Positions 1 to 4,542 of a stretch of 6,313 nt of DNA are shown here, piece by piece; the stretch's first letter is position 1, and each line of letters starts with the position of its first letter. The position numbers and the translations under genes are program-made. Under the pieces are notes generated by a model. It did not search any database. It worked only from the letters and a program-made list of their open reading frames with translations, and had not been told where the DNA came from. Source of the stretch: Pseudonocardiales bacterium (lineage in GTDB: Bacteria; Actinomycetota; Actinomycetes; Mycobacteriales; Jatrophihabitantaceae); assembly GCA_030840415.1 (NCBI GenBank), contig JAVEEO010000060.1, positions 1 through 6,313 of the forward strand, given 5' to 3'.

Positions 1-438
1 AGCCGCCATCGCCACGCTCAGCAGCAGCACCGCGGCCGCCAGCAGCCAGGGCCGGTCGATGCCCAGCTCGATGTGGAAGAACAGCACTGCCACCAGGCCG
101 GCCTCGAACAGCCCGACCAGGCCGAGCAACGAGATGGCCAGCACCCGGCCGAACATGGCCCGTCCCACCGATACCGGCGTGACCAGCAGCGGCGCGAACG
201 TTCCGGTGTGGCGCTCCTCGTCGATCAGGTCGCCGCCGGAATAGCTCGCCAGGGACCACACCGAGGTCACGTAGCTGGCCAGCACGCCGACGACCGCCAG
301 ATCGCGCCGGCCGGTCTGGGCCAGCATCGTCAGGTACAGCACCGCCGCGAACGGCACCAGGGCCAGCAATTGCAGATCATCGAGGCGGCGCAGGCTGATC
401 AGCAGCTGCACCCGCAGCCCGGCGAGCAGCACGCTCAT
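1..438 (-). CDS. ABC-2 type transporter permease, N-terminal part
   Basis: The first 146 codons of a membrane permease; the gene continues past the window's left edge. The product should pair with the ATPase encoded just upstream to form an ABC-2 exporter in the cytoplasmic membrane. The protein starts MSVLLAGLRVQLLISLRR and shows hydrophobic stretches at about residues 24-41, 47-66, 98-121 and 131-146. Between the second and third lies DLIDEERHTGTFAPLLVTPV (70-89), matching the Glu-Arg-x-x-Gly-Thr-x-x-x-Leu-Leu-x-x-Pro loop common in ABC-2 permeases. The ATG at 438 was chosen because the ATG at 452 meets a stop after five codons. No good ribosome site is visible; a GAGG about 20 nt upstream is too far, so translation may depend on the upstream gene. 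Substrate cannot be told from sequence. The family call is firm, the exact start less so. Confidence 0.85.
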   Translation of the reverse strand, partial: MSVLLAGLRVQLLISLRRLDDLQLLALVPFAAVLYLTMLAQTGRRDLAVVGVLASYVTSVWSLASYSGGDLIDEERHTGTFAPLLVTPVSVGRAMFGRVLAISLLGLVGLFEAGLVAVLFFHIELGIDRPWLLAAAVLLLSVAMAA

Positions 439-533
439 GCTCGCTCGCTCATGAAACCGCCTCTTCGCGCGAGCGCTCATCGGCCGCTCGCTCCGCTCCT
501 CGGCGCCGGGGCGCCTGCGATGCTCGCTCGCTC
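437..533. repeat. GAGCGAGC-rich REP-like intergenic repeat
   Basis: The gap between the two ABC genes is made of short GC-rich repeats. The + strand string ATGCTCGCTCGCTCA occurs at both ends (437-451 and 519-533). Further GCTC/CGCTCG units fill the middle, and GGCGCC-GG-GGCGCC lies at 502-515. On the minus strand the element carries several ATGAGCG-type strings and overlaps both the ATPase stop and the permease start. Similar GAGCGAGC strings between genes are, from general knowledge, common in some actinomycete genomes. No coding function is inferred. Confidence 0.5.
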
Positions 534-1473
534 ACGGGGCGGGCACGTCGAAGAGGGCGAGATAGGCATCCTCTACCGAGGCGGGAGCGACGCCGAGCCG
601 GTCGGCACCAGCGGCCTGGGCCCGGGACGACAGCTCGGCGGCATGCTCCCTGCTGTCCAGGCCGAACCGGGCCGTGCCACCCGGACGCAGCGCGAAGGTG
701 AGCACTCCGGGCAGCAGCTCCAGCTCCCGGTACCGGGCTTCGGGCAGGCCACCGACGTCCACCGAGACCCGGACCTGGGACGGGATCTCCAGGTCACCGG
801 GCGCGCCGCGCAGCAGGATCCGCCCGCGCGAGACCAGCAGCACCTGGGCGCACAACGCCTCGGCCTCGGCCATGTCGTGGGTGGTCAGCAGGATGGTAAC
901 GCCGCGCGCGGACAGCTCCACCACGATCGCGTGCAGTGAGTGGATGCCGATCGGGTCCAACCCGGTGGTCGGCTCGTCCAGGAACAGCACCCGCGGGTCG
1001 CCGACCATGCCGCGGGCCAGGTGCAGCCGTTGCTTCATGCCGCGGGAGTAGGTGGCGACCCGATCACCACCCCGGTCGGCGAGGCCGACGAGTTCGAGCA
1101 GCTCGGCCGCCCGCCGGCTGGCCGCCGGTCGCCGCAGCCGGAACAGCGAGCCCCAGTACTCCAGGTTCTCGATGCCGGTCAGCCTCGGGTACAGGCCCCG
1201 GTCGCCACCCAGCACCACCCCGATGCTGCGGCGCACGTCCGCCGTCTGGGTGATCACGTCAAAGCCGGCCACCGTGACCGTGCCGCCCTCGGCCCGCAGC
1301 ATGGTCGAACACACCCGTACCAGCGTCGTCTTGCCGGCGCCGTTCGGGCCGAGCACGCCGCAGATCTGCCCCGGCGGCACCTCGAAGGACACCCCGTCCA
1401 GTGCCCGGCGCAGCTTGGCACCCCGACCGAACTCCTTCACGACCCCGTGGACGGCGAGAGCGGCCTCAGGCAC
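532..1473 (-). CDS. ABC transporter ATP-binding protein, DrrA-like
   Basis: A cytoplasmic ATPase that should drive the adjacent ABC-2 permease. Numbered from the GTG at 1473 it has about 313 residues. Walker A is GPNGAGKTT (about 42-50), the signature is YSRGMKQRL (about 142-150), Walker B with the catalytic Glu is VLFLDEPTTGLDP (about 162-174), and the switch His is in LLTTHDM (about 195-201). The Q-loop region reads VLGGDRGLYPRLTG, as in other DrrA/CcmA-type export ATPases. A C-terminal extension of about 100 residues follows. The frame stays open up to an ATG at 1563, but that codon lies inside a perfect hairpin belonging to the upstream repeat module. The product read from the GTG at 1473 (as M-PEAALAVHGVVKEFG) begins as typical family members do. 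A GTG at 1509 is another option; none has a clear ribosome site. The substrate is unknown. Its position divergent to the peptide locus allows, but does not prove, a role in exporting that product. Confidence 0.88.
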   Translation of the reverse strand: MPEAALAVHGVVKEFGRGAKLRRALDGVSFEVPPGQICGVLGPNGAGKTTLVRVCSTMLRAEGGTVTVAGFDVITQTADVRRSIGVVLGGDRGLYPRLTGIENLEYWGSLFRLRRPAASRRAAELLELVGLADRGGDRVATYSRGMKQRLHLARGMVGDPRVLFLDEPTTGLDPIGIHSLHAIVVELSARGVTILLTTHDMAEAEALCAQVLLVSRGRILLRGAPGDLEIPSQVRVSVDVGGLPEARYRELELLPGVLTFALRPGGTARFGLDSREHAAELSSRAQAAGADRLGVAPASVEDAYLALFDVPAP

Positions 1474-1547
1474 GGCACACCGGGTGGCGGCCGGCGAGTT
1501 CGGCAACACCCTCGACTCGCTCGTGGGAACGGCCGCAAAACAGATGC

Positions 1548-1571
1548 GGCGCGCCATGGTCATGGCGCGCC
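1548..1571 (-). terminator. Perfect 10-bp hairpin after micro-ORF A, before the ABC ATPase
   Basis: GGCGCGCCAT (1548-1557) and ATGGCGCGCC (1562-1571) are perfect inverted repeats around a 4-nt loop. Read on the minus strand, the hairpin begins 20 nt after the micro-ORF A stop and is followed a few bases on by CTGTTTTGC, a weak T-run. The equivalent hairpin follows micro-ORF B. It could be a terminator of the micro-ORF transcript, or an attenuator controlling read-through into the ABC genes. Confidence 0.6.
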
Positions 1572-1590
1572 GGCAACTGCACTACGAGGA

Positions 1591-1644
1591 TCAACGGTCC
1601 TTCTTCCGCTTGATGACGTGCGAACGCAGGATGGACTTTGCCAT
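1591..1644 (-). CDS. Micro-ORF A, 17-aa cationic peptide or leader peptide
   Basis: Encodes MAKSILRSHVIKRKKDR. The start is preceded by AAGGGGG (complement of 1653-1659) with an 8-nt spacer, a strong ribosome site. The same frame, length, start, stop and KRKK-x-R ending occur in copy B, without indels between the two ORFs. The peptide has a net positive charge and no signal peptide. Possible roles are a leader peptide whose translation controls the hairpin 20 nt downstream and hence the ABC genes, a small secreted or regulatory peptide, or a fortuitous ORF in a noncoding RNA. The substitutions between copies are not clearly biased to third positions, so coding is plausible but not proven. I do not recognise the family. 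Confidence 0.5.
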   Translation of the reverse strand: MAKSILRSHVIKRKKDR

Positions 1645-1691
1645 GATTTTTACCCCCTTACCGGATGAGACGATGCGGCGAACAAAGAACC

Positions 1692-1721
1692 GTCCTACAG
1701 AAAGCTCGGGCAGCGTTCGAA
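1692..1721 (-). promoter_or_regulatory. Putative promoter of micro-ORF A
   Basis: On the minus strand, TTCGAA (1721-1716) and TAGGAC (1697-1692) are separated by 18 bp. TAGGAC is a good actinomycete -10 for the housekeeping sigma factor; the -35 is weak. A start about 7 nt downstream would give a leader of roughly 40 nt ending in the AGGGGG ribosome site. Copy B has a matching arrangement, which is the main support. Confidence 0.35.
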
Positions 1722-1927
1722 TTACATGTTGCTGACTAAATCAGGACGTAGCCGAACGCTGCTGGCAGAAGTGTAGAAGTCCCCGCCCGGAGAAGGCAAT
1801 GATTCCGGGTCCGGCGCGCGGAAAGTGCCACGGCTGCACGTGAGGCCCGGGTTGACCAGCCAGGACGGAAACATCCGGCCGCGAGCGGCAACGCCCTCGA
1901 ACAAAGGTGGCCGCCGAAACAGCTGCA

Positions 1928-1948
1928 GCGCGCCAGGTCATGGCGCGC
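1928..1948 (-). terminator. Hairpin after micro-ORF B
   Basis: GCGCGCCA (1928-1935) pairs with TGGCGCGC (1941-1948) around a 5-nt loop. It begins about 20 nt after the micro-ORF B stop on the minus strand, the same spacing as in copy A, and is followed by CTGTTTC. The preserved stem and spacing between diverged copies suggest a functional RNA structure. Confidence 0.55.
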
Positions 1949-1968
1949 CGACAACCGCGATACGAGGG

Positions 1969-2022
1969 TCAGCGACCCTTCTTGCGCTTGCTGACACGCG
2001 GAAACAGCGTGGACATTGCCAT
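1969..2022 (-). CDS. Micro-ORF B, 17-aa cationic peptide or leader peptide
   Basis: Encodes MAMSTLFPRVSKRKKGR, a paralogue of micro-ORF A sharing M-A-x-S-x-L and the KRKK-x-R ending. GAGGGGG (complement of 2031-2037) lies 8 nt before the ATG. The frame is open further upstream, but no better start has a ribosome site. As with copy A, the peptide could be a true small product or a leader peptide. No gene other than module A follows directly, which argues against a simple attenuator for the ABC genes unless the duplication left this copy without a target. Confidence 0.5.
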   Translation of the reverse strand: MAMSTLFPRVSKRKKGR

Positions 2023-2067
2023 GATTCTTACCCCCTCACCCGATGAGACGTTGCGGCGAACAGGAAC

Positions 2068-2096
2068 GTCGTACATGCGGTCGAGCAGTATTCGAG
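2068..2096 (-). promoter_or_regulatory. Putative promoter of micro-ORF B
   Basis: Minus-strand TACGAC (2073-2068) sits 17 bp after CTCGAA (2096-2091), in the same place as the TTCGAA/TAGGAC pair of copy A. The -35 is poor. It is supported mainly by retention in both copies and the short leader to the ribosome site. Confidence 0.3.
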
Positions 2097-2199
2097 ATTC
2101 CATGGCGGTTGGGCAGCTCAGGACAGAGCCGGTAGCCGCTGGCAGGAGTATAGGAGTCGCTGCGTGCGAAAACAACGATTTCGGGTCCAATGCGCGGAT

Positions 2200-2281
2200 G
2201 GTTTGTAACGGGCACCCAGCGGGTCGCTACCCAGCGGCCCGCCGGATGACAAAGAGCCCAGCGGATGACAAAGTCAGCCAC
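2200..2281. promoter_or_regulatory. Upstream region of the NDK-like gene with short direct repeats
   Basis: The segment before the NDK-like gene holds three copies of CCCAGCGG (2215-2222, 2230-2237, 2257-2264) and two of GGATGACAAAG (2244-2254, 2263-2273). They could be binding sites for a regulator or simple slippage products. No convincing -35/-10 pair or ribosome site is visible. An in-frame ATG at 2246 lies inside the first GGATGACAAAG and is an alternative start for the gene. Confidence 0.3.
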
Positions 2282-3199
2282 ATGGACGCGTGGCTGACCC
2301 GCTCCCCCGCTAAGGCCGGCCGCTACTGCGATGACATCTACTTTCGCGAGTCGTGGAGCCAGGCCCGCGAGCTGCTGCCCGATCCCGAACCGGCGCTGCG
2401 CGCGAACACCTATGTGCTGATCAAGCCCGAGACGATGGCAACCGGGTGTGCCGAATTGTTGCTCACCCTGATCCGGGACCGCGGCTACCGGCTGCTCGAG
2501 CTGATACCCGTCGTGCTGGACCGGCACCGGACCCGCGCGCTGTGGCAGTACCAGCTAAACTCGGCGCCGTTGGCGACGCTGGCCACCGTCGATCTGTTCT
2601 TCTCCTGCGGAACCCCGGCGTTCGCGCTGCTCGCGGAGGTGCCGGGCGCCCGGCGGCCCGGCGTGTCGGCCAGCGAGCGGCTCAGCGCGATGAAGGGCGG
2701 TTCGTTCGGCGCCCGCCGGCCCACTGACCTGCGGACGCTGCTGGGCGGCACCACCAGGATGTTCAGCTACTTGCACGTCCCGGACGAGCCGGCCGACCTG
2801 GTCCGCGAACTCGGCATCTGGTTCGACCACACCGCTCGGCGCCGGGTCTATCGCAGCCTGGCCGGTGCCGGTGCCGATGCCGATGCCGGTGCCGATGCCG
2901 GCGGCGGCGCGCCCGAACTGGCGATCGCGGAGGTGGCACGGCGGCTGGAGCGCGACGTCAGCACCGTCGACCTCGACCTGGATCGGGCCCTCGACACCCT
3001 GGCGCGCTCCGTCGCGACCGAGGAAGCGGCGAGGGTGCGGCAGGTGCGCAACTGGCTGACCGGGGAACCCGAGGCCGCGACTTTGCTGGACCTGGTGCGC
3101 TGGCTGACCGACCTGCCCGGTGTTCCGGGGTGGGACCGGGCGCTCATTGCCGCTCATCTCGTGCAGCGCGAACTGCCGGAACGCGCTCCGTTGCTGTAG
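2282..3199 (+). CDS. NDK-like domain protein with C-terminal helical extension
   Basis: A 305-aa protein whose residues about 42-182 resemble nucleoside diphosphate kinase. YVLIKPETMATG (44-55) matches the family's F-x-x-IKPD-x-x-x-x-G strand with its Lys. RGYRLLEL (67-74) matches KGFRLVGL. LRTLLGG (150-156) takes the place of IRGDF. YLHVPDEPADLVRELGIWF (163-181) lines up with IIHGSDSxESAExEIGLWF, placing His165 at the phosphohistidine. True NDKs are about 140-150 aa, so the 41-residue N-terminus and the C-terminal region (about 210-305, charged, probably helical) are extra, joined by an Ala/Gly/Asp linker (194-209). The Asn and the GSD of the active site are not kept, so ordinary NTP synthesis is doubtful. 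The ATG at 2282 was chosen because everything upstream belongs to the duplicated noncoding module; ATG 2246 is possible. It is the first plus-strand gene and stands 121 bp before the small peptide gene; a job in peptide modification is inferred from context. Confidence 0.75.
   Translation: MDAWLTRSPAKAGRYCDDIYFRESWSQARELLPDPEPALRANTYVLIKPETMATGCAELLLTLIRDRGYRLLELIPVVLDRHRTRALWQYQLNSAPLATLATVDLFFSCGTPAFALLAEVPGARRPGVSASERLSAMKGGSFGARRPTDLRTLLGGTTRMFSYLHVPDEPADLVRELGIWFDHTARRRVYRSLAGAGADADAGADAGGGAPELAIAEVARRLERDVSTVDLDLDRALDTLARSVATEEAARVRQVRNWLTGEPEAATLLDLVRWLTDLPGVPGWDRALIAAHLVQRELPERAPLL
2861..2902 (+). repeat. Hexanucleotide repeat GCCGRT inside the NDK-like gene
   Basis: Seven in-frame hexamers, GCCGGT or GCCGAT with a final GCCGGC, encode an alternating Ala-Gly/Ala-Asp linker between the NDK-like domain and the C-terminal extension. 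Because the unit is six bases, gain or loss of copies would change linker length without breaking the frame. Confidence 0.8.
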
Positions 3200-3233
3200 T
3201 AGCGGGCCCGCAGGAGGTCCGGACGCGCACACA

Positions 3234-3293
3234 TTGACAGCTTGCAGACACCCTGTCGATGCCATTGTCTGCAGTAAAACCAGGGTGTACTTT
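3234..3293 (+). promoter_or_regulatory. Putative promoter/operator with overlapping inverted repeats
   Basis: Two perfect 8-bp inverted repeats overlap here: TGCAGACA (3243-3250) with TGTCTGCA (3266-3273), and ACACCCTG (3248-3255) with CAGGGTGT (3281-3288). They share the bases ACA, so as RNA only one could form at a time. A promoter candidate is TTGTCT (3265-3270), 17 bp, TACTTT (3288-3293), which would start transcription near 3300 and place the repeats over the -35 and -10 as an operator. A perfect TTGACA is also present at 3234-3239, but without a good -10 at the right distance. This would separate expression of the peptide operon from the NDK-like gene. Confidence 0.45.
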
Positions 3294-3320
3294 GCGATCT
3301 ACCACTTATCGGAGGTTGTC

Positions 3321-3479
3321 ATGATTCCTACCCACCAGATCGACCGTGTGGATCAGAAGACCATCACGGCGCCGGCAGTCCTCGTTCCGTCTGAGATCGA
3401 GAAGATGCTGATCAAGCGCCAGGAAGCGCAGCTGCCGAAGTTCCGCACCACCTGCACCGACTGCGTCCCCAATTTGTAG
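3321..3479 (+). CDS. 52-aa small peptide, candidate RiPP precursor
   Basis: Starts at an ATG with GGAGG 5 nt upstream (3311-3315), one of the best ribosome sites in the window. The first 40 residues are polar and charged with a probable helix (VPSEIEKMLIKRQEAQL, 22-38), like a leader peptide. The end, from Phe41, reads FRTTCTDCVPNL, with Cys45 and Cys48 as the only cysteines, spaced CxxC. There is no signal peptide or membrane segment. It is followed by an attenuator-like hairpin and then by a tight operon of nucleotide-handling enzymes and a methyltransferase, which is the usual setting of a RiPP precursor or a peptide scaffold. I do not recognise the sequence as a known precursor family. 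The alternative is a small regulatory or metal-binding protein using the CxxC. The gene itself is well supported; the precursor role is inference. Confidence 0.75.
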   Translation: MIPTHQIDRVDQKTITAPAVLVPSEIEKMLIKRQEAQLPKFRTTCTDCVPNL

Positions 3480-3489
3480 TCCTCTCGTA

Positions 3490-3552
3490 CCAATCGAACA
3501 CAGCACGATTGGGCGCGCGGCTGAGGTCATCGAACGTCAGTCGCGCGCCCAA
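3490..3552 (+). terminator. Attenuator-like hairpin with a competing stem
   Basis: TTGGGCGCGCGGCTGA (3509-3524) and TCAGTCGCGCGCCCAA (3537-3552) form a 16-bp stem with one G-T pair and a 12-nt loop. No T-run follows, so it is more likely a partial terminator or RNA-stabilising stem than a full terminator. A smaller stem, CCAATCG (3490-3496) with CGATTGG (3506-3512), uses the same TTGG bases and would exclude the base of the large stem. It lies between the small peptide gene and the enzyme operon, as expected for keeping precursor mRNA above enzyme mRNA. Confidence 0.65.
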
Positions 3553-3573
3553 GCCGACTCCGGAGGTCAGTCG

Positions 3574-4527
3574 GTGCTGCTGGCGGTGGATGGGGTGGGA
3601 CTGTCGATCGCCGAGGCATGTTGGCCCGGAGCTCGCTGCCAGTCGCTGGTGACGACCTTCCCCAGTACCTCCACCACGGCATGGCTCACCGCCCTGACCG
3701 GCGCCGGCCTGGAGCAGCACCTGGTTCCCGGCATGGTGTTCCGGGTCGACGGCTCGCCGGTGACGGCGGTGTCCACCGGTCCGGAGCACCTGCTCGGCCC
3801 GGTCGAGTCGGTGTTCAGCCGCTTGCGCGCCGCCGGTGTCGAGACATCGGTGATTCCCGGACTGGTCGCCGACTACCCGGGTCCCTGGTCGCGTGCGCTC
3901 TGGCAGGGCGCGAGCCTGGTGGCCGCCACCGGACCGGTCGGCACGCCCTCCGACCCGCGCGATACTGCCCGCCATGCCGTGGCCGACGTCGACGCGGTGC
4001 TCGCAACCGGTGCCGACCTGGTCGTCGCCTACGTCGACATCGACACCGCGGTCCATCAGGAGGGCTACTCCGACCGGGTCCGACAGGCGCTGGCGATCCT
4101 GGGCTCCGCCGCGGTCCGCTGGCGCAGGCGTGACGTGCTCACGATGGCGGTGTCCGACCACGGCGCGACCGAGGTCCGCCCCGATGCCGTGGTCGCCGAC
4201 CGCTGGACGGCGCTGGTCGAGTCCGGCCTGTGCGATCCGGTCAGCGGCGGGGCCGGCCGGGTGCGGTGGCTGTACTGCGTCCCGGGTCAGCACGAACGGT
4301 TGCTGGCGGCGGCCCGGCAGGCGCTCGGCGAGGTCGCCTGGGTGGCGAGCAAGTGGGAGGTCGCGCGGCGCGGTTGGTGGCCGGCCTCGGATAGCCTGCT
4401 GAGCCGGGTCGGCGACGTGGTGGCGATCGCGACGGCGCCCGCCTTCCCGGTGCCGCAGCAGGACATGCGTTACGAGCACGGCTCGACAACCCCGATGGAA
4501 ATGCTGGTCCCGTTCGCGCTCTGGTGA
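3574..4527 (+). CDS. Alkaline-phosphatase-superfamily phosphodiesterase/nucleotide pyrophosphatase-like
   Basis: A 317-aa metal-dependent phosphodiesterase/phosphatase homologue. The start is a GTG with GGAGG 7 nt upstream (3562-3566). The expected two-metal site can be traced: Asp6 in LLAVDGVG, the nucleophile Thr/Ser segment FPSTSTT (29-35), Asp157 and His161 in the D-x-x-x-H motif (IDTAVH), Asp195 and His196 in SDHG (194-197), and His302 in EHGSTTPMEMLVP (301-313). Pattern and length fit the type I phosphodiesterase/nucleotide pyrophosphatase group. No signal peptide is present, so it should act in the cytoplasm, unlike secreted phosphatases. It is 15 nt before the PP-loop gene and surely cotranscribed. 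A likely role is hydrolysis of a nucleotide, adenylated or phosphorylated intermediate, or removal of pyrophosphate or AMP; the substrate cannot be read from the sequence. Confidence 0.85.
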   Translation: MLLAVDGVGLSIAEACWPGARCQSLVTTFPSTSTTAWLTALTGAGLEQHLVPGMVFRVDGSPVTAVSTGPEHLLGPVESVFSRLRAAGVETSVIPGLVADYPGPWSRALWQGASLVAATGPVGTPSDPRDTARHAVADVDAVLATGADLVVAYVDIDTAVHQEGYSDRVRQALAILGSAAVRWRRRDVLTMAVSDHGATEVRPDAVVADRWTALVESGLCDPVSGGAGRVRWLYCVPGQHERLLAAARQALGEVAWVASKWEVARRGWWPASDSLLSRVGDVVAIATAPAFPVPQQDMRYEHGSTTPMEMLVPFALW

Positions 4528-4542
4528 GTAGGAGATCTCCAT

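Larger units (their letters stand above)
1548..1823. repeat. Module copy A of a tandem diverged duplication
   Basis: This stretch aligns along its length with 1928-2199 at an offset of 376-378 bp, with only small indels. Conserved blocks include the GC-rich hairpin, the 17-codon ORF, the ACCCCCT ribosome-site complement, GATGAGACG and TGCGGCGAAC (leader, 1664-1682), a putative promoter, CTGCCAGC on the minus strand and a distal block around CGGGTCC. The divergence is considerable (roughly a third of positions by eye), so the duplication is old or selected to differ. Confidence 0.75.
1928..2199. repeat. Module copy B of the tandem duplication
   Basis: Second copy of the module described at 1548-1823, with the same order of hairpin, micro-ORF, ribosome site, leader and promoter-like elements on the minus strand. 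The region between the copies (about 1824-1927) has no convincing ORF or conserved site. Recognisable similarity ends near 2199, about 80 bp before the plus-strand NDK-like gene, so the module's promoter side faces that gene divergently. Confidence 0.75.

Noticed and set aside
73..939. 288-codon plus-strand frame
   Set aside because: Antisense to the ABC permease and ATPase genes and across their intergenic repeat; Gln/His/Arg-rich shadow with no domain.
1474..1563. N-terminal extension of the ABC ATPase to the ATG at 1563
   Set aside because: The codon is inside the perfect hairpin shared by both modules, has no ribosome site, and the added residues are not typical of the family. It is kept only as an alternative.
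1591..1660. Plus-strand coding reading of the duplicated block
   Set aside because: The two copies can be aligned as protein on this strand too, but there is no conserved start, ribosome site or stop, whereas the minus strand has all three.
1548..2199. The tandem modules as a CRISPR array, att sites or insertion sequence
   Set aside because: Only two long diverged copies occur, without spacers, terminal inverted repeats, transposase or integrase.
1907..2281. N-terminal extension of the NDK-like gene by 125 codons
   Set aside because: The extra stretch covers duplicated module B, whose conserved signals lie on the other strand, and no ribosome site supports the upstream start.
3202..3211. 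GCGGGCCCGC palindrome after the NDK-like gene as a terminator
   Set aside because: The 10-bp palindrome has no loop and no T-run, so it is unlikely to terminate transcription.
3321..3479. The small peptide as a lasso, lanthipeptide or mycofactocin precursor
   Set aside because: None of the matching maturation enzymes is in the window and the C-terminus lacks their core patterns.
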